The notes under the pieces are model-generated. The model made no database searches. It saw nothing but the letters and a program-made list of their open reading frames with translations, and had not been told where the DNA came from. From Mannheimia granulomatis (GTDB lineage: Bacteria; Pseudomonadota; Gammaproteobacteria; Enterobacterales; Pasteurellaceae), in assembly GCF_011455695.1 (NCBI RefSeq), contig NZ_CP015030.1, positions 2,214,481 to 2,278,480 of the forward strand: a stretch of DNA of 64,000 bases, in the 5' to 3' direction. This document shows positions 1 to 8,477 of the stretch, piece after piece; the first letter of the stretch is position 1, and each line of letters opens with the position of its first letter. Both the position numbers and the translations under genes were made by a program.

Positions 1-774
1 TTGAAAGCCGATATCGCCCAAGAATTAGGCTTAAGCGGTCAAATTCCGATTATTTCTTGCGGACATGACACTCAATTCGCCATTTTGGGCTCGGGTGCAG
101 GCTACAACCAACCGGTTTTAAGCTCGGGCACGTGGGAAATTTTAGTGGTTCGTACCCCTCAGGCTAAACCGCAATGGCAATTTGTACAAAACGGTTTAAC
201 CATTGAATTTGACAGTCAAGCAGGCTACTTCAACCCCGGCGTACAGTGGGTTGCATCAGGGGTGATGGAATGGGTTGGTAAACGTTTCTTCTCTGATATT
301 GCCGATACACCAAGCTACTATTCCACAATGATTAATGAAGCAAGCAAAGTACCAGCAGGTTCGAATGGCGTGAAATTAATAGGCAGTTTTGATGGTACTA
401 CTGAACAGACAGGTTCAATTATCGGCTTATCAATGCACACTGCACGTGGGGAAATTTACCGTGCAGGCTTGGAATATATGGCTTACCGCTTAAAAGCGGG
501 GTTAGATGTATTACAAGAAGTGAGTGACTTTAATGCAGAAAGTTTGATCTGTGTGGGTGGAGGCTCTAAAAATTCCCTATGGAATCAAATTCGAGCCGAT
601 GTGTTAAATCGCCCGATTGATGTGGTGGATTTCCCTGAAAGTACCGTATTAGGGGCAGCCATGTTTACATTTGCCGGTGCAGGGATCTTCGAAAGTCCAA
701 ATCTAGCACAACAAGCAATGAAGCCGAATGTAAAACGAATTGAGCCATCTGCAAATCGCGATTTTTATAAATAA
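1..774 (+). CDS. fucK: L-fuculokinase, C-terminal part (5' end outside window)
   Basis: C-terminal 257 residues of an FGGY-family sugar kinase that phosphorylates L-fuculose to L-fuculose-1-phosphate in the cytoplasm. Recognised by GHDTQFAILGSG and SSGTWEILVVRT, which match the FucK core, and by the adenosine-binding GGGSKNSLWNQIRADVLN segment. The family is about 470-480 residues, so roughly half is missing; the TTG at base 1 is simply the first codon in frame and not a start. fucU follows after 12 bases, and fucA, fucP and fucO continue on the same strand, giving a nearly complete fucose operon. fucI and fucR are presumably upstream, outside the window. Confidence 0.93.
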   Translation: MKADIAQELGLSGQIPIISCGHDTQFAILGSGAGYNQPVLSSGTWEILVVRTPQAKPQWQFVQNGLTIEFDSQAGYFNPGVQWVASGVMEWVGKRFFSDIADTPSYYSTMINEASKVPAGSNGVKLIGSFDGTTEQTGSIIGLSMHTARGEIYRAGLEYMAYRLKAGLDVLQEVSDFNAESLICVGGGSKNSLWNQIRADVLNRPIDVVDFPESTVLGAAMFTFAGAGIFESPNLAQQAMKPNVKRIEPSANRDFYK

Positions 775-786
775 CAGGAGTTTGAC

Positions 787-1221
787 ATGTTAAAAGGTAT
801 TCATCCGGCTATTTCACCGGAATTATTAAAGGTATTAGCAGAAATGGGGCATGGGGATGAATTAGTGCTTTCGGATGCACATTTTCCCGCACATTCTATT
901 CATCAAAAAGTGATTCGTGCAGACGGCATCAGTGTTGCTACTTTATTAGAAGGCATTTCCGCACTGCTTGAATTTGACCAATATGTTGAAGCCCCACTTG
1001 CAATGATGCAAGCAGTACCAGGAGATACGTTAGATCCAACTGTGGAAGAGCGTTATTTGGCAGCTATCAAGAAAGTCAATGGCTCAGCTCCAAAAGTAGA
1101 ACGTGTAGAACGTTTTGCTTTTTATGAGCGCGCGAAAACCGCTTATGCGGTGGTGATTACCGGTGAATTAGCCAAATACGGCAACATCATTATTAAAAAA
1201 GGCGTCACGCCGGTGTCTTAA
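787..1221 (+). CDS. fucU: L-fucose mutarotase
   Basis: 144-residue RbsD/FucU family protein that interconverts alpha and beta anomers of L-fucose, feeding the isomerase. The family hallmark [17 protein letters not shown] (about residues 21-37) supplies the active-site His and Asp, and a C-terminal [15 protein letters not shown] segment carries the conserved Tyr. The length matches E. coli FucU (about 140). A CAGGAG ribosome-binding site lies just upstream of the ATG. It sits between fucK and fucA in the fucose operon. A USS copy (1230-1239) fills the short gap to fucA. Confidence 0.94.
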   Translation: MLKGIHPAISPELLKVLAEMGHGDELVLSDAHFPAHSIHQKVIRADGISVATLLEGISALLEFDQYVEAPLAMMQAVPGDTLDPTVEERYLAAIKKVNGSAPKVERVERFAFYERAKTAYAVVITGELAKYGNIIIKKGVTPVS

Positions 1222-1279
1222 TGCCGATTACAAGCGGTTCAAAATACAACATTTTTTGCAAATTAAAAGGAGTTCAATG

Positions 1280-1930
1280 ATGAACAGACAAATACTCGCA
1301 AGACAAATTATTGATACTTGTCTTGAAATGACTCGAATTGGATTGAATCAAGGAACAGCAGGTAATGTGAGTGTACGTTATCGAGATGGCATGCTCATTA
1401 CGCCAACGGGTACACCTTATGAAGAAATGACAGAAGATTCTATCGTATTTGTAGATGCCAAGGGTAAGCACGAAGAAGGCAAGCTCCCATCAAGTGAATG
1501 GCAATTCCATTTAGCGGTGTATGAAGCACGCCCAGAGCTGAATGCAGTCGTGCATAACCACGCACGTAACTGTGCGGCGGTTTCTATTCTCGGTGAGCCT
1601 ATTCCAGCTATTCACTATATGATTGCTTGCACAGGAACAGATCATATCCCATGTGTGCCTTATGCGCCTTTCGGTACACATCAATTAGCCGACTATGTGC
1701 GAGAAGGTATTCGAGGCAGTAAAGCGATTTTGCTCGCTCACCACGGCTTAATTACCGCCGATAAAACTCTTGATAAAGCCTTAGGTGTGGCACACGAAGT
1801 AGAAGTCATTGCCGAATGGTATTTGAAATTACTCGCTACCGGCAAACCAATTCCAACGTTAAACAAGGAGCAAATGGATGTTGTATTAGAAAAATTTAAA
1901 TCCTACGGCTCTTGGGTGGAAGAAAGATAA
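1280..1930 (+). CDS. fucA: L-fuculose-1-phosphate aldolase
   Basis: Class II zinc aldolase that splits L-fuculose-1-phosphate into dihydroxyacetone phosphate and L-lactaldehyde. Zinc ligands are visible in VVHNHARNC (two His) and LLAHHGLI (third His), with the catalytic Glu in KLPSSEWQFH. The product of 216 residues agrees with the usual 215. Start chosen at the second of two adjacent ATGs (1280) because AAGGAG at 1267-1272 then has 7-nt spacing; the ATG at 1277 would leave only 4. The lactaldehyde product is handled by fucO downstream. Confidence 0.95.
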   Translation: MNRQILARQIIDTCLEMTRIGLNQGTAGNVSVRYRDGMLITPTGTPYEEMTEDSIVFVDAKGKHEEGKLPSSEWQFHLAVYEARPELNAVVHNHARNCAAVSILGEPIPAIHYMIACTGTDHIPCVPYAPFGTHQLADYVREGIRGSKAILLAHHGLITADKTLDKALGVAHEVEVIAEWYLKLLATGKPIPTLNKEQMDVVLEKFKSYGSWVEER

Positions 1931-1971
1931 TTAAATGAAATTTTCCTAAAAAATAATAGAAGGAATGTCTT

Positions 1972-3258
1972 ATGACAGTTAAAGTTCTTGAGAAAAAATT
2001 TGTGGTCCCTTTTATTCTAATTACCACATTATTTGCCCTTTGGGGATTTGCAAATGATATTACAAATCCGATGGTTGCAGTATTCCAAACCGTTATGGAG
2101 ATCCCGGCTTCTGAAGCCGCTCTTGTACAGTTCGCTTTCTACGGAGGTTACGGCACAATGGCAATTCCTGCCGCCTTATTTGCTAGTCGTTATAGTTATA
2201 AAGCCGGTGTTTTATTAGGATTAGCTCTCTATGCAATTGGTGCATTTCTATTTATTCCTGCGGCAATGTATGAGCAATTCTCCTTCTTCCTGTGGTCACT
2301 TTATATCTTAACTTTTGGTTTGGCGTTCTTAGAAACAACAGCAAATCCGTATATTCTTTCAATGGGTGATCCGGCAACAGCAACCCGCCGTCTAAACTTA
2401 GCACAATCATTTAACCCGTTAGGCTCAATTACCGGTATGTTTGTTGCCTCACAAATTGTATTAACTAACTTGGAATCTGAGAAACGCGATGCAGCTGGAA
2501 ATCTGCTATTTAATAGCTTATCTGCAGCAGAAAAAGCAGTGGTTAAAACTCACGATCTCGCTATGATTCGTAACCCCTATGTAGTGATTGGTTTAGTTGT
2601 TGTGGCTGTATTTATCATTATTGCCTTGTATAAAATGCCGGTTACAAAGGTAGAGAGTGCAAATCGTATTTCTGTAAAAGAATCCTTTAGCCGCTTAATT
2701 GTAAATGCTCGTTATCGTGAAGGGGTGCTTGCTCAAGTATTCTACGTTGGGGTCCAAATTATGTGCTGGACGTTCATTATTCAATATGCTGAGCGTATTG
2801 GTCTAACCAAGGCAGAAGCCCAAAACTGGAATATTGTTGCTATGGCATTATTTATTACTAGTCGTTTTATCAGCACGGCACTCATGAAATACCTAAAAGC
2901 TGAATTAATGTTATTCCTCTTCGCAGTGGGTGGCTTCTTCAGTATTCTAGGCGTGATGTTTATTGATGGCATGGGTGGTCTTTATTGTTTAGTACTCACT
3001 TCTGGATTTATGTCTCTTATGTTCCCTACTATTTATGGAATTGCATTAGATGGTCAAGGTGAAGAATCTACATTGGGTGCTGCCGGCTTAGTGATGGCAA
3101 TTGTAGGTGGAGCATTAATGCCGCCAATGCAAGGTTGGATTATCGACCAAGGCATTGTTGCCGGTATGCCTGCAGTTAATTTCTCATTCATCCTTCCTCT
3201 TATCTGTTTTATTGCTATTGCCATCTATGGTTTCCGTTGCTGGAAGGTATTGAAATAA
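1972..3258 (+). CDS. fucP: L-fucose:H+ symporter (MFS)
   Basis: 428-residue major facilitator protein with about 12 hydrophobic segments, placed inside the fucose operon. It carries the two acidic residues known in E. coli FucP to be essential: the Asp in GFANDITNPMV (first membrane segment) and the Glu in FLETTANPYI. It imports L-fucose with protons across the inner membrane. The length is close to E. coli FucP (438). A USS pair follows at 3277-3334, between this gene and fucO, and could reduce read-through. Confidence 0.94.
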   Translation: MTVKVLEKKFVVPFILITTLFALWGFANDITNPMVAVFQTVMEIPASEAALVQFAFYGGYGTMAIPAALFASRYSYKAGVLLGLALYAIGAFLFIPAAMYEQFSFFLWSLYILTFGLAFLETTANPYILSMGDPATATRRLNLAQSFNPLGSITGMFVASQIVLTNLESEKRDAAGNLLFNSLSAAEKAVVKTHDLAMIRNPYVVIGLVVVAVFIIIALYKMPVTKVESANRISVKESFSRLIVNARYREGVLAQVFYVGVQIMCWTFIIQYAERIGLTKAEAQNWNIVAMALFITSRFISTALMKYLKAELMLFLFAVGGFFSILGVMFIDGMGGLYCLVLTSGFMSLMFPTIYGIALDGQGEESTLGAAGLVMAIVGGALMPPMQGWIIDQGIVAGMPAVNFSFILPLICFIAIAIYGFRCWKVLK

Positions 3259-3276
3259 GCCATTTTACTTTGGAAA

Positions 3277-3334
3277 ACAAGCGGTCTGATTTAAATAAAA
3301 ATTTGCAAAAAAACTTCATAATTTGACCGCTTGC
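3277..3334. repeat. Inverted USS pair between fucP and fucO
   Basis: ACAAGCGGTC at 3277-3286 faces GACCGCTTGC at 3325-3334. The arms can pair over about 9 bp with an A/T-rich 38-base loop. This is the same arrangement seen at several other gene ends in the window. It may weakly terminate or stabilise the fucP message, but fucO has its own ribosome site and same-strand position. Confidence 0.8.
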
Positions 3335-3374
3335 AAGTTAATTGAATTGTTTAACTTTTAAGAAGGAAAATATT

Positions 3375-4526
3375 ATGTCAAATCGTCTTATCCTCAATGA
3401 AACCAGTTATCACGGTAAAGGTGCAATTAAAAACATCATTCATGAAATAGCCAGCCGTAGTTTCAAAAAAGCTCTTGTGGTAACCGACAAGGACTTAATC
3501 AAGTTTAACGTGGCACAAAAAGTAACTTCTTTACTTGATGCTGCAGACTTACCTTATGAAATTTTTGATGAAGTTAAAGCTAACCCTGCGGTAGATGTGA
3601 TCAAAGCCGGAGTAGAAAAATTTAAAGCCTCAGGAGCAGACTACCTAATTGCTATCGGCGGTAGCTCACCAATTGATAGTGCCAAAGCGATAGGCATCAT
3701 CATTAATAATCCGGAGTTTGGTGATGTACTTTCATTAGAGGGGGTTGCACCAACTCACCAAAAATGTGTACCGATTATTGCCGTGCCTACTACAGCAGGT
3801 ACAGCAGCTGAGGTGACTATCAACTATGTAATTACAGATGAAGAGAAAAAACGTAAATTCGTATGTGTAGATGTGCACGATGTGCCTGCAGTTGCCCTAG
3901 TCGATCCGGATATGATGGAATCTATGCCAAAAAGCCTAGCTGCCGCAACCGGTATGGATGCGCTTACTCATGCGATTGAGGGTTATATTACCAAAGCTGC
4001 ATGGGAATTAACTGATGCTTTACATTTAAAAGCCATTGAGCTTATTAGTCGTTCATTGCGTGGTGCAGTAGAGAAAAATCCAAAAGATATTGAAGGTATG
4101 GCACTAGGGCAGTATGTTGCCGGAATGGGCTTCTCAAACGTAGGTTTAGGTGTTGTACACAGTATGGCTCATCCACTTTCCGCATACTATGATACTCCGC
4201 ACGGTATTGCCAATGCAGTTCTGCTTCCTTATGTCATGGAATTTAACAAAAACTACACGGGTGAAAAGTACCGTGAAATTGCTCGTGCAATGGGCGTGAA
4301 AGGAGTTGATGACATGAGCCAAGAAGAGTATCGCAATGCCGCAATTAAAGCAGTTCAACAACTCTCACAAGATGTGGGAATTCCGCCAAAACTTTATCAA
4401 ATTGGCGTGAAAGAAGAAGATTTGCCAGCGTTATCGCTAGATGCTTTCAATGATGTTTGTACCGGAGGTAATCCAAGAGATTGTAGCCCTGAAGAATTAT
4501 TAGAAGTATATAAAATTGCATTCTAA
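3375..4526 (+). CDS. fucO: Lactaldehyde reductase (1,2-propanediol oxidoreductase)
   Basis: 383-residue iron-dependent (group III) alcohol dehydrogenase that reduces L-lactaldehyde to L-1,2-propanediol with NADH, disposing of reductant from anaerobic fucose use. The NAD site GGSSPIDSAKAIG and the metal ligands in GMDALTHAIEGY (Asp, His), VHSMAHPL (His) and TPHGIANA (His) are all present. The start at 3375 (MSNRLILNE) matches the E. coli length and has AGAAGGAA upstream at 3361-3368; an ATG at 3342 would add 11 unsupported residues. It is the last gene of the fuc operon and is followed by a strong hairpin. Confidence 0.93.
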   Translation: MSNRLILNETSYHGKGAIKNIIHEIASRSFKKALVVTDKDLIKFNVAQKVTSLLDAADLPYEIFDEVKANPAVDVIKAGVEKFKASGADYLIAIGGSSPIDSAKAIGIIINNPEFGDVLSLEGVAPTHQKCVPIIAVPTTAGTAAEVTINYVITDEEKKRKFVCVDVHDVPAVALVDPDMMESMPKSLAAATGMDALTHAIEGYITKAAWELTDALHLKAIELISRSLRGAVEKNPKDIEGMALGQYVAGMGFSNVGLGVVHSMAHPLSAYYDTPHGIANAVLLPYVMEFNKNYTGEKYREIARAMGVKGVDDMSQEEYRNAAIKAVQQLSQDVGIPPKLYQIGVKEEDLPALSLDAFNDVCTGGNPRDCSPEELLEVYKIAF

Positions 4527-4539
4527 TTTACGAAATAGA

Positions 4540-4590
4540 AAATCTACTCCTAGTCGATTTACTCTTTAACCGACAGAGAGTAGATTTTTT
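4540..4590 (+). terminator. Terminator after fucO
   Basis: AAATCTACTC (4540-4549) pairs with GAGTAGATTT (4578-4587), followed by more T. It lies 14 bases after the fucO stop and fits a rho-independent terminator for the fucose operon. Confidence 0.75.
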
Positions 4591-4741
4591 ATTGGTTTGT
4601 GGATAAAAAACAACCAGCCCAGACTGTTTTTATACCTCATTTTTTAATCAAATAAAAGCATTGTGGAACCTTTAATGATAAATTTAATCTTATAGCTTAA
4701 GTCAGCGATTGGCTTATTTTATTGATAATGAGGAGCTAAAT

Positions 4742-4942
4742 ATGAAATCTATTTTTAAAGTTATTGGTGTGACTGCACTAATGGTTGCAGTATCTGGCTG
4801 TAACGGCATGACTAAAACTCAGCGTAATACTGCAATTGGTGCAGCTATCGGTGGTGTTGCCGGTCATGCAATTGGTGCATCGACAGGGGCAACTTTAGGT
4901 GGTGCGGCATTAGGTGGCGTTATTGGTAGCCAAGTTAAATAA
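4742..4942 (+). CDS. osmB: OsmB-like glycine-zipper lipoprotein
   Basis: 66-residue predicted lipoprotein. The signal peptide ends in the lipobox VSGC (residues 17-20, lipidated Cys20), and the mature part is a glycine-zipper segment starting RNTAIGAAIGG and ending GGVIGSQV, closely resembling E. coli OsmB. It is probably a small outer-membrane lipoprotein of the envelope-stress type. The start at 4742 is chosen for GAGGAG just upstream and for a proper signal peptide; the upstream ATG at 4709 would spoil the signal sequence. It is a single-gene unit bounded by hairpins. Confidence 0.8.
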   Translation: MKSIFKVIGVTALMVAVSGCNGMTKTQRNTAIGAAIGGVAGHAIGASTGATLGGAALGGVIGSQVK

Positions 4943-4964
4943 CTGCAAAAATTAAGAAGAAATT

Positions 4965-4994
4965 AACCGCTTGTATCTAAAAGAACAAGCGGTT
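4965..4994 (+). terminator. USS-pair hairpin terminator
   Basis: AACCGCTTGT (4965-4974) and ACAAGCGGTT (4985-4994) form a perfect 10-bp stem with a 10-base loop, followed by TTATTTTATG. Two opposed uptake signals thus make an intrinsic-terminator-like structure directly after the OsmB-like gene. Confidence 0.75.
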
Positions 4995-5097
4995 TTATTT
5001 TATGTAAAATTTGTAAATTCCCAATTTCTGCTTTTCTTTTCATTTTCTTTCATTATAATGCGAAAAGTTTTGAATCGAAACTTAGTAAAGGCTTAAA

Positions 5098-5871
5098 ATG
5101 TCAAAACGAAATACTCAACAACGCCGTCATCTGATAGTACAAATGGTACAAACTCAAAATGAAGTCAGTGTAGATGAACTGGCTAACTTATTTGAAACCT
5201 CAGAAGTTACTATTCGTAAAGATCTCACCGCTTTAGAAGAAAGTGGTTTTTTATTGCGAAAATATGGCGGTGCAGTCAAAATCCCCTCAGAAATGATGGA
5301 AGAAGAATTTACCGAGCAGCTTTCGATTCAAAAGAAAATGATCGCTCAAGCAGCAAGAGACTGTATTCGAGACCATAACCGTATCATTATTGACAGTGGT
5401 AGCACGACAGGGGCATTAGTCAAAGCCTTAAATCAAACAGGCTTAGTTGTTATGACTAATTCGCTAAATTTAGCAACTGAATTAACAGCGCTTGAATGTG
5501 AACCTACCGTGTTGATGACAGGGGGAACTTGGGATGCGAGATCAGAATCTTTTCAAGGGAAAGTAGCAGAACAAGTATTACGTTCGTATGATTTTGACCA
5601 ACTGTTTATTGGTGCAGATGGTTTAGATTTATCTCGTGGCACAACTACGTTTAATGAGTTAGTTGGATTAAGCCAAGTCATGGCTGAGGTAAGCCGTGAA
5701 GTGATTGTGTTGATAGAATCACAAAAAATTGGGCGGAAGATGCCTAATATCGAATTGGAATGGGGAAAAATCACTAAACTTATTACCGACAACCAGTTAA
5801 GTTTCGAAACGAAAGAACAAATCGAAAAAATGGGTGTCGAAGTGGTTATCGCTAAAGGATCGAATTTTTAA
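5098..5871 (+). CDS. DeoR-family transcriptional regulator
   Basis: 257-residue DeoR/GlpR-type regulator. An N-terminal winged helix-turn-helix (about residues 8-60, with VSVDELANLFETSEVTIRKD) is followed by a sugar-phosphate sensor domain of the ribose-isomerase fold, with DSGSTTGALVKAL and the distal TTTFNELVG segment. glmS starts only 27 bases downstream on the same strand, so the two are probably co-transcribed. An amino-sugar or hexose phosphate effector is therefore plausible, but this is inference; the nearby fuc and glp genes are other possible targets. I do not recognise a specific named orthologue. Confidence 0.85.
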   Translation: MSKRNTQQRRHLIVQMVQTQNEVSVDELANLFETSEVTIRKDLTALEESGFLLRKYGGAVKIPSEMMEEEFTEQLSIQKKMIAQAARDCIRDHNRIIIDSGSTTGALVKALNQTGLVVMTNSLNLATELTALECEPTVLMTGGTWDARSESFQGKVAEQVLRSYDFDQLFIGADGLDLSRGTTTFNELVGLSQVMAEVSREVIVLIESQKIGRKMPNIELEWGKITKLITDNQLSFETKEQIEKMGVEVVIAKGSNF

Positions 5872-5898
5872 ACTTAATTAAAATAGGAAAGCAAATTT

Positions 5899-7734
5899 AT
5901 GTGTGGAATTGTAGGTGCAGTAGCACAACGTGATATCGCAGAAATCTTAGTAGATGGTTTACACCGCTTAGAGTATCGTGGTTATGATTCAGCCGGTGTG
6001 GCAGTTTTAAACAGCGACGATAAACAAATGCAAATTGTACGTCGTGTGGGTAAAGTTAAAGCATTAGATGAAGCGTTGGAAGCTAAACCGTTATTAGGCG
6101 GAACAGGGATTGCACATACCCGTTGGGCAACGCATGGTGAGCCGTCAGAAACCAACGCTCACCCACATCGTAGCGGCAAAATTGCTGTGGTACATAACGG
6201 TATTATTGAAAACTATGAAGAGTTAAAAGTAGTGTTACAAGAGCGTGGTTATGTATTCCAATCACAAACCGATACGGAAGTTATTGCTCACTTAGTGGAG
6301 TGGGAATTGCGTTCTGCTTCTTCATTATTAGAAGCGGTACAAAAAACAGTTGTACAGTTACGTGGTGCTTACGGTACAGTGGTATTAAACGAGGAAGAGC
6401 CGGAGCATTTAATCGTAGCTCGTTCAGGCAGCCCACTTGTTATTGGCTATGGTGTAGGTGAAAACTTCTTAGCTTCAGACCCGCTTGCGTTATTGAGTGT
6501 AACCCGTCGCTTTGCCTATTTAGAAGAGGGTGATGTAGCTGAAATTACTCGCCGTACAGTAGATATTTACGATCGTCAAGGTAATAAGGTTGAGCGTGAA
6601 ATTCACGAAGGTAACTTTGAAGCAGATGCGGCTGATAAAGGTCAATATCGCCACTATATGCAAAAAGAAATTTTTGAGCAACCTGTGGCAATTATGAACA
6701 CCTTAGACGGTCGTATCAAAGACGGTAAAGTAGATGTTTCTGCCATTGCACCAAATGCAGCAGAGATTTTATCTAAAGTACAGCACGTGCAAATTGTGGC
6801 TTGTGGTACTTCCTACAATGCCGGTATGGTAGCTCGTTATTGGTTTGAATCTTTAGCTGGCGTGAGCTGTGATGTGGAAATTGCTTCCGAATTCCGCTAC
6901 CGCAAATTTGTCACACGCCCAAATAGCTTATTAATTACGCTTTCACAATCGGGTGAAACAGCAGATACTTTAGCGGCATTACGTTTAGCGAAAGAATCGG
7001 GTTATATGGCAGCGATGACAGTATGTAACGTAGCAAGCTCATCTTTAGTACGTGAATCTGATTTTGCTTTCTTAACCAAAGCAGGAGTTGAAATTGGTGT
7101 TGCTTCAACCAAAGCATTTACCACTCAATTAACGTGCTTATTATTGTTGAATGTTGCAATTGGTCGCTTACAAGGCAATATGAGCGAAGAGCAAGAACAG
7201 CACATTGTGCAATCTTTACAGCGCTTACCGGCACAAATCGAAAGTGCGTTAGTGTTTGATAAACAAATCGAAAAATTATCGGAAGATTTTGCCGATAAAC
7301 ACCATACTTTATTCCTAGGTCGTGGTGAATACTATCCGATTGCAATGGAATCTGCATTGAAATTAAAAGAGATTTCATACATTCACGCTGAAGCTTATGC
7401 AGCCGGTGAATTAAAACACGGTCCGCTAGCTTTAATTGATAGTGATATGCCTGTGGTTGTAGTTGCACCGGAAAATGATTTGTTAGAGAAAGTGAAATCT
7501 AACATTGAAGAAGTTCGTGCTCGTGGCGGTCAGCTATATGTATTTGCTGATCACGATGCAGGTTTTGAAGAAGCGGAAGGCTTTAAAACTATTGTTATGC
7601 CAAAAGTAGATGAAGTGACCGCACCGATTTTCTACACCGTGCCGTTACAACTACTTTCATACCACATTGCACTAATTAAAGGTACAGACGTAGACCAACC
7701 TCGTAACTTAGCGAAAGCGGTGACTGTAGAGTAA
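5899..7734 (+). CDS. glmS: Glutamine--fructose-6-phosphate aminotransferase
   Basis: 611-residue enzyme making glucosamine-6-phosphate from fructose-6-phosphate and glutamine, the first step to UDP-GlcNAc for peptidoglycan, lipopolysaccharide and ECA. The N-terminal glutaminase domain starts MCGIVGAV (Cys2 nucleophile after Met removal) and contains HTRWATHG. Two SIS isomerase domains follow ([26 protein letters not shown]), ending KAVTVE as in E. coli (609 residues). It is placed directly after the DeoR regulator. No glmS ribozyme is seen in the 27-base upstream gap. Confidence 0.97.
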   Translation: MCGIVGAVAQRDIAEILVDGLHRLEYRGYDSAGVAVLNSDDKQMQIVRRVGKVKALDEALEAKPLLGGTGIAHTRWATHGEPSETNAHPHRSGKIAVVHNGIIENYEELKVVLQERGYVFQSQTDTEVIAHLVEWELRSASSLLEAVQKTVVQLRGAYGTVVLNEEEPEHLIVARSGSPLVIGYGVGENFLASDPLALLSVTRRFAYLEEGDVAEITRRTVDIYDRQGNKVEREIHEGNFEADAADKGQYRHYMQKEIFEQPVAIMNTLDGRIKDGKVDVSAIAPNAAEILSKVQHVQIVACGTSYNAGMVARYWFESLAGVSCDVEIASEFRYRKFVTRPNSLLITLSQSGETADTLAALRLAKESGYMAAMTVCNVASSSLVRESDFAFLTKAGVEIGVASTKAFTTQLTCLLLLNVAIGRLQGNMSEEQEQHIVQSLQRLPAQIESALVFDKQIEKLSEDFADKHHTLFLGRGEYYPIAMESALKLKEISYIHAEAYAAGELKHGPLALIDSDMPVVVVAPENDLLEKVKSNIEEVRARGGQLYVFADHDAGFEEAEGFKTIVMPKVDEVTAPIFYTVPLQLLSYHIALIKGTDVDQPRNLAKAVTVE

Positions 7735-7787
7735 TGTCAAAATAACGTTGTGCTAATCTTCCAACTTAAAGGTTAGGCTATTTTATC

Positions 7788-7826
7788 AAAGGGCTGATTT
7801 CGCTATTATCGCAAAATCAGCCCTTT
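7788..7826 (+). terminator. Hairpin after glmS
   Basis: AAAGGGCTGATTT (7788-7800) is perfectly complementary to AAATCAGCCCTTT (7814-7826), a 13-bp stem with a 13-base loop. The T tract after it is short, so termination may depend on the stem. It lies between convergent glmS and crcB. Confidence 0.65.
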
Positions 7827-7874
7827 GACTTTATGGAGTTAACAAGTGAAAGATGTGTAAATTTTCTAGAAAAT

Positions 7875-8240
7875 TTAACCGCTTGTAAGCCAGCGGGTTA
7901 TTAAAATTCCGCAAATTGTCAGCACAATGCTCCCTACCAAATGTAAGCTCAATACCATAGTAAACTCTCCCCATTTATCGGCTAATAATTTCTCGCTTAA
8001 TTCGGCTGAAAAACTCGAAAAAGTTGTAAAGCTACCGAGAAAGCCTGTGATCAATGAAAGTTTCTCGTGTTCGCCTAAATTAAAGCCAATTGCAATACCA
8101 ATCAAGAAACAGCCTAACCAATTCACTAACAATGTACCTAGTGCCAGTTGGCTAAATATCGGATTTAGCCAAACGCTTAAAGCCCAGCGAATTAAGGCAC
8201 CTAATATAGCTCCGCTCGAAAGAAGAAAAATCGTATACAT
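7875..8240 (-). CDS. crcB: Fluoride exporter CrcB/Fluc
   Basis: 121-residue protein with four hydrophobic segments, the size of a single Fluc subunit. Family features are VNWLGCFLIG and the fluoride-pore motif GFLGSFTTFSSFSAE. Fluc dimers export fluoride passively from the cytoplasm. The gene is divergent from glpF. I looked for a fluoride (crcB) riboswitch upstream and saw none. Its last codons (Thr-Ser-Gly-stop) are written by an uptake signal at 7875-7885, an example of a USS accommodated in a coding end. Confidence 0.92.
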   Translation of the reverse strand: MYTIFLLSSGAILGALIRWALSVWLNPIFSQLALGTLLVNWLGCFLIGIAIGFNLGEHEKLSLITGFLGSFTTFSSFSAELSEKLLADKWGEFTMVLSLHLVGSIVLTICGILITRWLTSG

Positions 8241-8342
8241 AAAATGATTTGCCTCATATTTATATTTTCACTTGTTATCAGGATACTACTTTTATCAATT
8301 TTTTGAAATTACACTCCAAAATAAGTATTTTTATAAAAATAA

Positions 8343-8358
8343 TGTGATTGAATTCACA
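8343..8358. promoter_or_regulatory. CRP binding site upstream of glpF
   Basis: TGTGA-N6-TCACA is matched exactly at 8343-8358, 119 bases before the glpF start. This is the full symmetric CRP half-site pair, in a place where glycerol genes are known to be cAMP-CRP activated in E. coli. It lies in the divergent crcB-glpF region and could in principle act on both. Confidence 0.8.
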
Positions 8359-8477
8359 AATTTAAATTTTGCTATTTGCTTAAAAAATGTCATTTTGGCA
8401 ATATCATTCCGAAAATATTTTCATTTTCAAACATTTTTCCATCGTTTTTCAATCATTTCATATTAAGGGGAAACTCT

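Noticed and set aside
5872..5898. glmS ribozyme upstream of glmS
   Set aside because: Only 27 bases separate the genes, too short for the ribozyme, which is also typical of Gram-positive bacteria.
8241..8477. Possible fluoride riboswitch ahead of crcB, and a 64-codon ORF at 8272-8466
   Set aside because: No GGCGAUGG-like pseudoknot core is visible on the minus strand. The ORF is A/T-rich promoter DNA without a ribosome site or family resemblance.
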